DNA from: Alphaproteobacteria bacterium
GTDB lineage: Bacteria; Pseudomonadota; Alphaproteobacteria; Kiloniellales; J153
Direction: 5' to 3'
Length of the DNA stretch: 6,847 nucleotides
Assembly (NCBI GenBank): GCA_003693905.1
Contig: RFLL01000332.1
Span: 1 to 6,847 of the forward strand
Part shown: positions 1 to 5,306 of the stretch, piece by piece
Position numbering within the stretch: the stretch's first letter is position 1
How the letters are laid out: each line of letters opens with the position of its first letter
Notes under the pieces: generated by a model
What the model was told of the DNA's origin: nothing
Database searches by the model: none
Seen by the model: the letters and a program-made list of their open reading frames with translations, nothing else
Made by a program: the position numbers and the translations under genes

Positions 1-458
1 GCGTCGTGCTGCGCAACGTCCTGTTCCGCCTGCCGGCGAAGGTCGATGCCCGGGCCATGCCGTGGGTGACCTATACCGATCCGGAGCTGGCCCACGTCGG
101 TCTCGACGAAGCCGCGGCGCGCGCGCGCCATGGCGCCATACGCATTCTGCGCTGGCCGTTCAGCGAAAACGACCGGGCGCAGGCGGAACGCCGGATCGAC
201 GGGCTGGTCAAGGTGATCGCGACCCCGCGCGGACGCGTGCTGGGGGCCTCGATCGTGGGGGTGCAGGCGGGCGAGTTGATCCAGCCGTGGGTCCTGGCCA
301 TCGGGCAGGGGCTCAAGGTCTCGGCGCTGGCGCAGATGATCGCGCCCTACCCGACGCGCGGCGAGGCCAGCAAACGCACGGCCGGCACGTTTTATACACC
401 CAAGCTGTTCTCCGAGCGGACGAAATGGCTGGTACGCCTGCTTGCCCGCCTGGGGTAG
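1..458 (+). CDS. FAD-dependent disulfide-oxidoreductase family protein (MerA/dihydrolipoamide dehydrogenase-like), C-terminal part
   Basis: Only the last ~151 codons are in the window; the frame is open to the left edge, so the start, FAD motif and redox-active CxxxxC lie outside. What is visible is a complete dimerisation domain of class I pyridine nucleotide-disulfide oxidoreductases: the entry motif YTDPELAHVGL, the strand-turn GRVLGASIVG, and the closing segment APYPTRGE. In lipoamide dehydrogenase and glutathione reductase this closing segment reads HPT..E, with His as the catalytic acid-base; here Tyr occupies that position, as in mercuric-reductase-like members. The protein ends in a basic amphipathic tail (FYTPKLFSERTKWLVRLLARLG, positions ~390-455), typical of uncharacterised MerA-like flavoproteins of proteobacteria. 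The family uses NAD(P)H and FAD in the cytoplasm; the substrate is unknown. A strong terminator follows 32 bp after the stop. Family assignment is secure, exact function is not. Confidence 0.9.
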   Translation, partial: VVLRNVLFRLPAKVDARAMPWVTYTDPELAHVGLDEAAARARHGAIRILRWPFSENDRAQAERRIDGLVKVIATPRGRVLGASIVGVQAGELIQPWVLAIGQGLKVSALAQMIAPYPTRGEASKRTAGTFYTPKLFSERTKWLVRLLARLG

Positions 459-490
459 GGCGGCTTCTCCCTGCCCAAGGGTGAGAACGG

Positions 491-526
491 GGGCCTCCGG
501 CGGACATATGCGCCGGAGGCCCTTTT
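491..526 (+). terminator. Rho-independent terminator of the flavoprotein gene
   Basis: The arms GGGCCTCCGGCG (491-502) and CGCCGGAGGCCC (511-522) are perfectly complementary over 12 bp, with an 8-nt loop (GACATATG) and four Ts directly after the stem. It lies just after the stop codon at 456-458. The T tract is short but the stem is very GC-rich. Confidence 0.9.
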
Positions 527-683
527 CCGGCCCTGGTAGTGCCTTGCCGGGCAGGTCCGGGTGCGGGCAAATCTCGGGAACATCACGAATTTTTGAAACT
601 TTGCCGCGGAACGTGAGTCGAGGTCGAGGCCGTTTGTCTGCATTATCAGGGGGTGCACAAGCACGCTGCGCCGGCGTTTTTCT

Positions 684-708
684 GGTTAACGCATTTTGCG
701 GTTGACGC
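684..708. promoter_or_regulatory. Direct repeat GGTT(A/G)ACGC upstream of the Cys-rich gene (candidate binding site)
   Basis: GGTTAACGC (684-692) and GGTTGACGC (700-708) match at 8 of 9 positions and are 16 bp apart start to start, between the terminator at 526 and the gene start at 772. The spacing is about one and a half helical turns. No convincing sigma-70 promoter is visible in the 527-771 leader; TTGACG at 702-707 has no matching -10. The repeat could be a regulator site or chance; no factor can be named. Confidence 0.25.
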
Positions 709-771
709 GCCGGACGCATTCGACCCCGGCCGGTCCCGTCGGGCCGGCACAGAGAAAAGAACGGAGGCGTC

Positions 772-1053
772 ATGCTGAAGAAAACCGTAGTTGCGCTGAG
801 TGTCGCAACGCTTGCCACATCTGCCATGGTGCTGCCGGCGGCGACCGCGATGGCGGCCGATACGTCGATCCAGATTGCGGCTGGGTGCAACCCGTGCAAT
901 CCGTGCGCCACGAAGAAGAACCCGTGCAATCCCTGCGCGGCGAAGAATCCCTGTAACCCGTGCAATCCCTGCGCGGCGAAGAATCCGTGCAACCCGTGCA
1001 ATCCCTGCGCGGCGAAGAATCCCTGCAACCCTTGCAAGCCGAAGAGCAACTGA
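772..1053 (+). CDS. Small exported Cys-rich protein with [12 protein letters not shown] repeats
   Basis: The product is 93 aa. Residues 1-28 form a Sec signal peptide: positive MLKK start, an Ala/Val/Leu-rich core, and an AMA|AD cleavage site. The mature part, about 65 residues, contains 13 cysteines (39, 42, 45, 52, 55, 61, 64, 67, 73, 76, 79, 85, 88), all in Cys-Asn-Pro-Cys or Cys-Ala-Ala/Thr-Lys settings, and ends KPKSN. The start is supported by GGAGG at 763-767, 4 nt before the ATG. Regular CxxC spacing and export suggest periplasmic metal binding or a thiol reservoir; this is inference. Small exported Cys-rich peptides are also known as substrates of MNIO-type modifying enzymes (bufferins), but this sequence does not look like the DUF2282 bufferin core and no modifying enzyme is in the window. 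The gene appears monocistronic, with terminators on both sides. Codon bias and RBS argue that it is real; its function is not recognised. Confidence 0.88.
   Translation: MLKKTVVALSVATLATSAMVLPAATAMAADTSIQIAAGCNPCNPCATKKNPCNPCAAKNPCNPCNPCAAKNPCNPCNPCAAKNPCNPCKPKSN
925..1022 (+). repeat. 36-bp tandem repeat inside the Cys-rich gene
   Basis: A 26-bp block beginning TGCAATCCCTGCGCGG occurs identically at 925-950, 961-986 and 997-1022, with a period of exactly 36 bp (12 codons, [12 protein letters not shown]). The linking 10 bp differ only at synonymous positions (for example TGT/TGC, CCC/CCG). A degenerate earlier unit precedes it from 886. Identity at the codon level points to recent in-frame duplication rather than selection on protein sequence alone. 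Confidence 0.92.
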
Positions 1054-1089
1054 CCCTACGGTCCGCTGCTCCAAGACTTGCAATGGTGT

Positions 1090-1154
1090 TGGCGCGTCCG
1101 CTACGTACCGAACCCTCCCTCTCCCTTGGTCTGTAGCGGCGCGCCACCTTTTTT
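1090..1154 (+). terminator. Long-stem terminator with a 13-nt pyrimidine apical loop, after the Cys-rich gene
   Basis: The left arm 1090-1104 and right arm 1133-1146 pair over 14 bp with one bulged T (1097): TGGCGCG-(T)-CCGCTAC against GTAGCGG-CGCGCCA. A G-U pair and one mismatch later, the inner sequences ACC(G)AA (1107-1112) and TTGGT (1126-1130) add five more pairs. This leaves CCCTCCCTCTCCC (1113-1125) as the apical loop. Six Ts (1149-1154) begin two bases after the stem. It lies 36 bp after the stop codon. The loop is unusual for a plain terminator and resembles the C-rich loops of anti-Shine-Dalgarno small RNAs. Confidence 0.82.
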
Positions 1155-1245
1155 CACCTTTCCCATCGCAGATCCGCACGGGGCATGCTCCTGCCGTTCA
1201 TGCGCCCCGCCCCTTCGGCGATCGCGTGGCGGACGGCGCACCTCG

Positions 1246-1260
1246 TGATGCCGTGCATCA
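1246..1260. promoter_or_regulatory. Palindrome TGATGC-CGT-GCATCA over the -35 region of the kinase promoter
   Basis: Perfect 6-bp arms flank a 3-bp spacer, centred at 1253, about 33 bp before the predicted transcript start. It covers the place where a -35 box would lie, and no TTGACA-like hexamer is seen there. This fits an operator for a dimeric regulator. The protein that would bind is unknown. Confidence 0.4.
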
Positions 1261-1273
1261 TGGGAGGATCGTG

Positions 1274-1279
1274 TATAAT
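1274..1279 (+). promoter_or_regulatory. -10 box TATAAT of the sensor kinase gene, likely leaderless transcript
   Basis: A perfect TATAAT ends 5 bp before the ATG at 1285, so the predicted start site coincides with the first base or two of the start codon. GGGAGG at 1262-1267 is 17 nt from the ATG, too far to act as a normal RBS, and lies upstream of the -10 box. The same GTGTATAATG string recurs before the fnr gene at 5264-5273. Confidence 0.6.
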
Positions 1280-1284
1280 GACGC

Positions 1285-2688
1285 ATGATCTTGAAACGGC
1301 TTGATCTGTCGTTGCTGGCCAAGGGTCTTTCAGTCCGCCTGCTTCTGTTGACCATCGCCTTCGTCATGCTGGCGGAGGTGTTGATCTATGCGCCGTCGAT
1401 CGGTCGCTTCCGCCTCACCTATTTGCAGGACCGGCTGAGCGACGGGCATCTGGCGATCCTGGCCCTCGAGGCGACGCCGGACAACATGATCAGCGAGACC
1501 CTGACCCGCGAGCTGCTGAAGCATGTCGGCGCCCATTCCGTGGCGATGAGCAAGCCGGGGGCCGGCAAGCTGATGCTCATGGCGGACCCGCTCGGCGCCG
1601 TCGATGCCAGCTTCGATCTGCGCGAGGGCAGTTTCTTCGGCCTGATCGGCAACGCCTTCGGGACTCTGCTCAGCGATGGCGGGCGCATTCTGCGCGTGGT
1701 CGGATACTCGCCCAAGGACCCGCGTGTCGTGGTCGAGGTAGTGCTCGACGAGGGGCCGATGCGCGAGGCGATGATCGGCTATTCCAAGCGCATCCTGGCC
1801 CTGTCTCTGGTCATTTCGTTCTTCACCGCCACACTCGTCTATTTCAGCCTGCATTGGCTGATGGTGCGGCCGATGCAGCGGATAATCGAAAGCATGGCCC
1901 GGTTCCGCGACGATCCGGAGGATGCCTCGCGGGTGATCCGGCCTTCGCGGCGTTCGGACGAAATCGGCATTGCCCAGCGCGAACTGGCAATGATGCAGCA
2001 GGGATTGCGCAGTGCGTTGCAGCAGAAGGCGCATCTGGCCGCTCTGGGCACGGCGGTGACCAAGATCAGCCACGATCTGCGCAACATCCTGGCCACGGCG
2101 CGCCTGGTCTCCGATCGCCTGGCGGACAGCGAAGATCCCGAAGTCCGGCGCATTACGCCGACCCTGGTGACGGCCATCGACCGCGCCGTCAACCTGTGCC
2201 AGCAGACCCTCGATTTCACGCGCCAGGGGGCGCCGACGGTCGAACTCAGCCGCTTCGATCTGAACGACCTGATCGCCGATATCGGTGCCACCCTGCCGGA
2301 CCGTGTCAACGGGAAAGCGGTGTTGCGGACCTTGATCGACGGTCCGTTCGAGATCGAGGCCGACCGGGAACAGCTTTACCGTGTGCTCGACAATCTGAGC
2401 CAGAATGCCATTCAGGCAGGGGCCTCGCAGGTCACCGTGTCGGCCCGCTACGACGACGGACGTGTCGTCATCGAGGTCGGCGACAACGGTCCCGGGCTGG
2501 CGCCGCGGGCGCGCGAGCATCTGTTCCGTCCGTTTGCCGGCTCCTCGCGCCCCGGCGGAACCGGTCTGGGGCTGGCCATTGCGCGCGAGTTGATGCGTGC
2601 CCATGGCGGCGACCTCGTGCTGGTGCGTTCGACCAGCGAGGGCACCTGTTTCCGGCTCATCCTGCCCGCCGAAAGGGGGCGGGCCTGA
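1285..2688 (+). CDS. Membrane-bound sensor histidine kinase (HAMP-HisKA-HATPase), no adjacent response regulator
   Basis: The product is 467 aa. It has a first membrane segment at ~17-38, an extracytoplasmic sensor region of ~130 residues (~39-168) with no domain I recognise, a second membrane segment at ~170-192, and a HAMP linker at ~193-245 beginning VRPMQRI. The dimerisation/phosphoacceptor helix carries the H-box SHDLRN with His263. The ATPase domain follows with N-box DNLSQNAIQAGA (N370, N374), G1 DNGPG (D400-G404), F-box LFRPF (~413-417) and G2 GTGLGLAIARE (425-435). All catalytic residues are present, so it should autophosphorylate on His263 using ATP. No response regulator lies beside it: ggt converges from the right with a 22-bp gap and a terminated small gene lies on the left. 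It is therefore an orphan kinase whose partner and signal are unknown. The ATG at 1285 fits leaderless initiation after the TATAAT at 1274-1279. Confidence 0.95.
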   Translation: MILKRLDLSLLAKGLSVRLLLLTIAFVMLAEVLIYAPSIGRFRLTYLQDRLSDGHLAILALEATPDNMISETLTRELLKHVGAHSVAMSKPGAGKLMLMADPLGAVDASFDLREGSFFGLIGNAFGTLLSDGGRILRVVGYSPKDPRVVVEVVLDEGPMREAMIGYSKRILALSLVISFFTATLVYFSLHWLMVRPMQRIIESMARFRDDPEDASRVIRPSRRSDEIGIAQRELAMMQQGLRSALQQKAHLAALGTAVTKISHDLRNILATARLVSDRLADSEDPEVRRITPTLVTAIDRAVNLCQQTLDFTRQGAPTVELSRFDLNDLIADIGATLPDRVNGKAVLRTLIDGPFEIEADREQLYRVLDNLSQNAIQAGASQVTVSARYDDGRVVIEVGDNGPGLAPRAREHLFRPFAGSSRPGGTGLGLAIARELMRAHGGDLVLVRSTSEGTCFRLILPAERGRA

Positions 2689-2710
2689 GCGGTGTCCGGT
2701 CACCCGATGC

Positions 2711-4447
2711 TCAGTCCCCTGCCGCTACTCCTTCACGGCGCGGATCTGCGCCGCCGGTCAGGATGCCGCCGCGCCGGGCGATTCCGTGCAGGCCGCTGAC
2801 CAGAGAGCGCACCCGGACCTCGTGACCCAGCGCCCGCAATGCAAGGACCAGCGTCTCCAGCACGGTGCCCTTTTCCAGATCGGTGGGGCCGTTGCGATTG
2901 ACGAAGTTCGGCAGGTCGATGGCCGCCTGAATATCAAGACCCCAGTCGAGAGTCGCGATCAGCGCCTTGACCACGTAGCCGATGATGCGGCTGCCGCCGG
3001 GAGAGCCGAGGGCCACGGCGAAGCCTCCGTCGCGATCGAGAATGATCGTCGGCGCCATCGAGCTGCGCGGCCGTTTGCCCGGCTCGACCCGGTTGGCGAT
3101 CAGGCGGCCAGCGTCGTCGCGAGGGCGAAACGAGAAATCGGTCAGCTCGTTGTTGAGCAGAAACCCGGCCGCCATCAGGCGCGAGCCGAAGGCGCTTTCG
3201 ATGGATGCGGTCATCGACACGACGTTGCCTGCGGCGTCGACCACCACCATGTGGGTCGTTGACGGGGGGGCAGGTTGATGTGGCATTGCGCCGTTCTGGA
3301 TCGGCAGTCCTGGCACGGCCTTGCCCAGGCTGGCGTCGGGCCCGATCAGCCGGGCCCGGCGGGCTAGATAATCGGGGGCCAGCAGCCGGTCGACCGGGAC
3401 CGGCACGAAATCGGGATCACCCAGAAACCGGTTGCGATCGGCAAAGGCCAGACGACTGGCTTCGGTAATCAGGTGCACCGCCGCGGTGCTGTTGGGGGCC
3501 AGCGCGGCGAGGTCGAACTGCGACAGGATGCCCAGAATCTGCAAGGTCGCGACGCCGCCGGAGGTGGGCGGCGGCATCCCGCACACCTGCCAGCGCCGAT
3601 AGGCAGCACAGACAGGAGCGCGCCGTTTGGCCCGGTAGTTGGCCAGATCATCCAGCGTCATGGCGCCCGGATTGCCGGTGGCGCCGCGCACCGCGGCCAC
3701 GATCGCCGCGGCAATCGGCCCGGTGTAGAGAGCGTCGGCACCGTCACGGGCGATGCGGCGCAGAGTCTCGGCAAAGGCCGGGTTGCGCAGCAGGTATCCG
3801 ACCGGTCGTGGATTGCCCGCCGGATCGTAGAAATAGGCCGCCGTTGCGGCAAACCGCTTCAGATACCTGTCTTCCGCAATCAGGCGGTTGAGACGGGGAG
3901 AGACCGGAAAGCCGGCGTCAGCGAGACGGATTGCAGGGGCGAAGAGAGATGCCCACGCTAGCCGTCCATGGGCGCGGTGGGCCATCTCGAGCATGCGCAG
4001 CAGGCCCGGCACGCCGACCGAACGGCCGCCGACGACCGCGTCCCAGAAGGCCATCGGCTTGCCGTCGGCGTCGAGAAACAATTCCGGCGTGACGGCCGCC
4101 GGTGCCGTCTCGCGTCCGTCATAGGCCGTGACGGTGCCGCTGGCGGCCTCGTAATACAGCAGAAAGCCGCCGCCGCCGATGCCCGAGGATTGCGGCTCGA
4201 CCAGGTTGAGGACCATCTGCGCGGCAATGGCGGCGTCGATGGCGCTGCCGCCAGCGCGCAGGATCTCGCGGCCGGCGCGTACGGCCAGAGGATTGGCGGC
4301 CGCGATCATGTACGCGGTGGCTCGGGCCGGCGGCGTCTCGGCCGCGCGCGCGATCGGCATGCCGATGAGGGTGCTCAGAAAGAAACCGCAAAGGAACCCC
4401 CGAACAAGAGGCGGCCGACAGGATTTCCCGCCCTTGCGATGGTGCAT
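2711..4447 (-). CDS. ggt: Gamma-glutamyltranspeptidase, exported proenzyme
   Basis: The product is 578 aa, the usual GGT length. It hydrolyses or transfers the gamma-glutamyl group of glutathione and related amides, normally in the periplasm. Residues 1-36 are a Sec signal peptide (basic MHHRKGGKS start, hydrophobic GFLCGFFLSTLIG, cleavage near ARA|AE). The NPLAVRAGREILRAGGSAIDAA start is typical. Arg112 in GRETAP matches the substrate-carboxylate Arg. TTH at 397-399 is the self-cleavage site, with Thr397 as new N-terminal nucleophile of the small subunit. LTDF (435-438), SSM (462-464) and GSPGG (481-485) are the expected small-subunit motifs. The loop between DFS and KRP is a few residues shorter than in E. 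coli GGT. The ATG at 4447 is chosen because GGAGG lies 7 nt before it and a signal peptide follows directly; an open frame extends upstream into the neighbouring gene but encodes only low-complexity sequence. Likely supplies Cys-Gly/Glu by glutathione salvage. Confidence 0.96.
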   Translation of the reverse strand: MHHRKGGKSCRPPLVRGFLCGFFLSTLIGMPIARAAETPPARATAYMIAAANPLAVRAGREILRAGGSAIDAAIAAQMVLNLVEPQSSGIGGGGFLLYYEAASGTVTAYDGRETAPAAVTPELFLDADGKPMAFWDAVVGGRSVGVPGLLRMLEMAHRAHGRLAWASLFAPAIRLADAGFPVSPRLNRLIAEDRYLKRFAATAAYFYDPAGNPRPVGYLLRNPAFAETLRRIARDGADALYTGPIAAAIVAAVRGATGNPGAMTLDDLANYRAKRRAPVCAAYRRWQVCGMPPPTSGGVATLQILGILSQFDLAALAPNSTAAVHLITEASRLAFADRNRFLGDPDFVPVPVDRLLAPDYLARRARLIGPDASLGKAVPGLPIQNGAMPHQPAPPSTTHMVVVDAAGNVVSMTASIESAFGSRLMAAGFLLNNELTDFSFRPRDDAGRLIANRVEPGKRPRSSMAPTIILDRDGGFAVALGSPGGSRIIGYVVKALIATLDWGLDIQAAIDLPNFVNRNGPTDLEKGTVLETLVLALRALGHEVRVRSLVSGLHGIARRGGILTGGADPRREGVAAGD

Positions 4448-4454
4448 CGGTTTT

Positions 4455-4459
4455 CCTCC
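4455..4459 (-). promoter_or_regulatory. Ribosome binding site GGAGG fixing the ggt start
   Basis: On the minus strand the sequence is GGGAAGGGAGGAAAACCG followed by the ATG, with GGAGG 7 nt from it. This selects the 578-aa product over a 659-aa frame opening at 4690 that would overlap the neighbouring gene. The purine run is also complementary, with one bulge, to the C-rich loop at 1113-1125. Confidence 0.85.
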
Positions 4460-4495
4460 CTTCCCGTTCCGGCCTTTCCGCTGTCCGGCGCTGAC

Positions 4496-4519
4496 CCGGT
4501 CACGTTCTCCCGTGACCGG
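4496..4519. promoter_or_regulatory. Inverted repeat upstream of ggt
   Basis: CCGGTCACG (4496-4504) and CGTGACCGG (4511-4519) are perfect 9-bp arms around a 6-bp spacer, about 50-70 bp before the ggt start, in the 137-bp gap after the minus-strand GNAT-like gene. No T tract follows on either strand, so it is a poor terminator. It could be an operator or a leader hairpin of ggt mRNA, or a weak attenuator between the two genes. A second short palindrome, CATGATCATG, lies at 4543-4552. Confidence 0.4.
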
Positions 4520-4584
4520 AACCGGGCCCGGCGCATTCGGCACATGATCATGATGGAGAGCGGGCGGGGGTGGAAGAGGAAAGC

Positions 4585-5136
4585 CTAAACGCTGGCCGCC
4601 GCCGGGCCGCCGCCGGAGGACGGGGCGGGGGCGCGTTTCTTCGGCGCAGGGGCGTTCGTGCGCTTGTCGGGGATCGTCAGGCGCTTGCACAGACAGCGGG
4701 ATTCGGCCCGGTGCCCGACTGCGCGCAGGACCTCGATGAAGACGTTGGCGTGCGAGCGCGGCGCTATCGCGTTTTCCGGGATCAGAATATGGACCGCGTT
4801 ACAATCGTAGCCGCGGGCCAGGGTCTCCAGTGCCTCGGCCAGAGCCTGGACCACCGCACCGCGCCCGAACAGGTCGAGTGCGATGAAATGATCCGCAATC
4901 AGCGCCGGTCCATGGCGCAGGTCACGTTCCACGTGATGGACGGCCAGACCGGCGATATAATCGCGCTCGCTGAGAACGCTTAGGATGCCGGTCCCCGGCG
5001 GGTTGTTCTCGTCCAGCAGCCGCTTGGCAAAGGCCGCCCATTCGGCCAAGGTGACGTCCGGAAAGGCCGTCTGGACGAGCGGGAATGCGGGCGCGATTCG
5101 TTCCGGGGTCAGGGGATGAATGGTTAACGATCGCAT
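4585..5136 (-). CDS. Small GNAT-like acyltransferase-fold protein, hypothetical
   Basis: The product is 183 aa. The order of elements resembles a GNAT N-acetyltransferase: an N-terminal helix pair (LTPERIAPAFPLVQTAFPDVTLAEW split at ~9-33), strands around 50-70 (GILSVLSERDYIAGLAVHHV), then HFIALDLFGRGAVVQALAEALE (83-104) where the acetyl-CoA loop and following helix would sit, and a final strand near HILIPEN (116-122). The canonical Q/RxxGxG/A pyrophosphate loop is not clear, so acetyltransferase activity is doubtful. Residues ~158-183 form a basic, Ala/Pro/Gly-rich tail that looks disordered. The ATG at 5136 is nearly forced, since an in-frame TGA lies six codons upstream; no clear Shine-Dalgarno precedes it, and a GATATT-like -10 at 5146-5151 would make a leaderless or very short leader. 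It is divergent from fnr and shares its control region, and lies 137 bp upstream of ggt on the same strand. Confidence 0.85.
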   Translation of the reverse strand: MRSLTIHPLTPERIAPAFPLVQTAFPDVTLAEWAAFAKRLLDENNPPGTGILSVLSERDYIAGLAVHHVERDLRHGPALIADHFIALDLFGRGAVVQALAEALETLARGYDCNAVHILIPENAIAPRSHANVFIEVLRAVGHRAESRCLCKRLTIPDKRTNAPAPKKRAPAPSSGGGPAAASV

Positions 5137-5210
5137 GGGCCCGGCAATATCTCAGGATCTCAGACTGGAAACGGGACTCCGCATGCTGTATCGGACCTTT
5201 CCGAGCGTCG

Positions 5211-5224
5211 TTGACTTATATCAA
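5211..5224. promoter_or_regulatory. FNR box TTGAC-TTAT-ATCAA between the divergent GNAT-like and fnr genes
   Basis: The site matches the FNR/FixK consensus TTGAT-N4-ATCAA at 9 of 10 specified bases. Its centre (5217.5) is 61.5 bp upstream of the start site predicted from the TATAAT at 5267-5272, the classical class I activator position. The gene downstream encodes an FNR protein with the ExxSR recognition helix that reads TTGA half-sites, so autoregulation is likely. The site could also act on the minus-strand gene starting at 5136. Confidence 0.8.
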
Positions 5225-5266
5225 CGCAACAGGCAAACCCCTTCCGCGGGGCGGTCCATTCATGTG

Positions 5267-5272
5267 TATAAT
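5267..5272 (+). promoter_or_regulatory. -10 box TATAAT of the fnr gene
   Basis: The hexamer is a perfect match. The place of a -35 box, 17 bp upstream (5244-5249, CCGCGG), is non-consensus, as expected for an activator-dependent promoter. The predicted start is near 5279, giving a leader of about 28 nt with GAGAGGA at 5290-5296 as RBS before the ATG at 5307. Confidence 0.65.
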
Positions 5273-5306
5273 GGACGCCACGCCAGGCAGAGAGGACCGC
5301 GACACG

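Noticed and set aside
608..634. GGAAC...CGTT resembling an EcfG general-stress promoter before the Cys-rich gene
   Set aside because: The spacer is 18 bp where 16-17 is usual, and the predicted start would be about 130 bp from the gene; too weak to call.
646..1179. Minus-strand frame with [14 protein letters not shown] repeats
   Set aside because: The repeats are the reverse complement of the Cys-rich gene's 36-bp units; no RBS or signal supports it, whereas the plus-strand gene has both.
1179..1209. Imperfect hairpin CGGGGCATG/CATG(cg)CCCCG between the Cys-rich and kinase genes
   Set aside because: It has a two-base bulge, no T tract and GC-rich surroundings; chance pairing is likely.
2664..2684. 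GCCCGCC/GGCGGGC hairpin at the end of the kinase gene as a terminator
   Set aside because: It lies inside the coding region and no T tract follows on either strand.
1330..2703. 457-codon open frame on the minus strand opposite the histidine kinase
   Set aside because: It mirrors the kinase gene in GC-rich codons, is rich in Arg/His/Gln and Gly, shows no domain, and the plus-strand gene has all family motifs.
4448..4690. 81-codon N-terminal extension of ggt
   Set aside because: It would overlap the upstream gene, encodes low-complexity Pro/Arg sequence, and would bury the signal peptide; GGAGG before 4447 marks the real start.
5085..5306. Upstream extension of the fnr frame (including ATGs at 5262 and 5271)
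   Set aside because: It runs through the FNR box, the TATAAT box and the start of the divergent gene; the predicted transcript begins near 5279 and only 5307 has a placed RBS.
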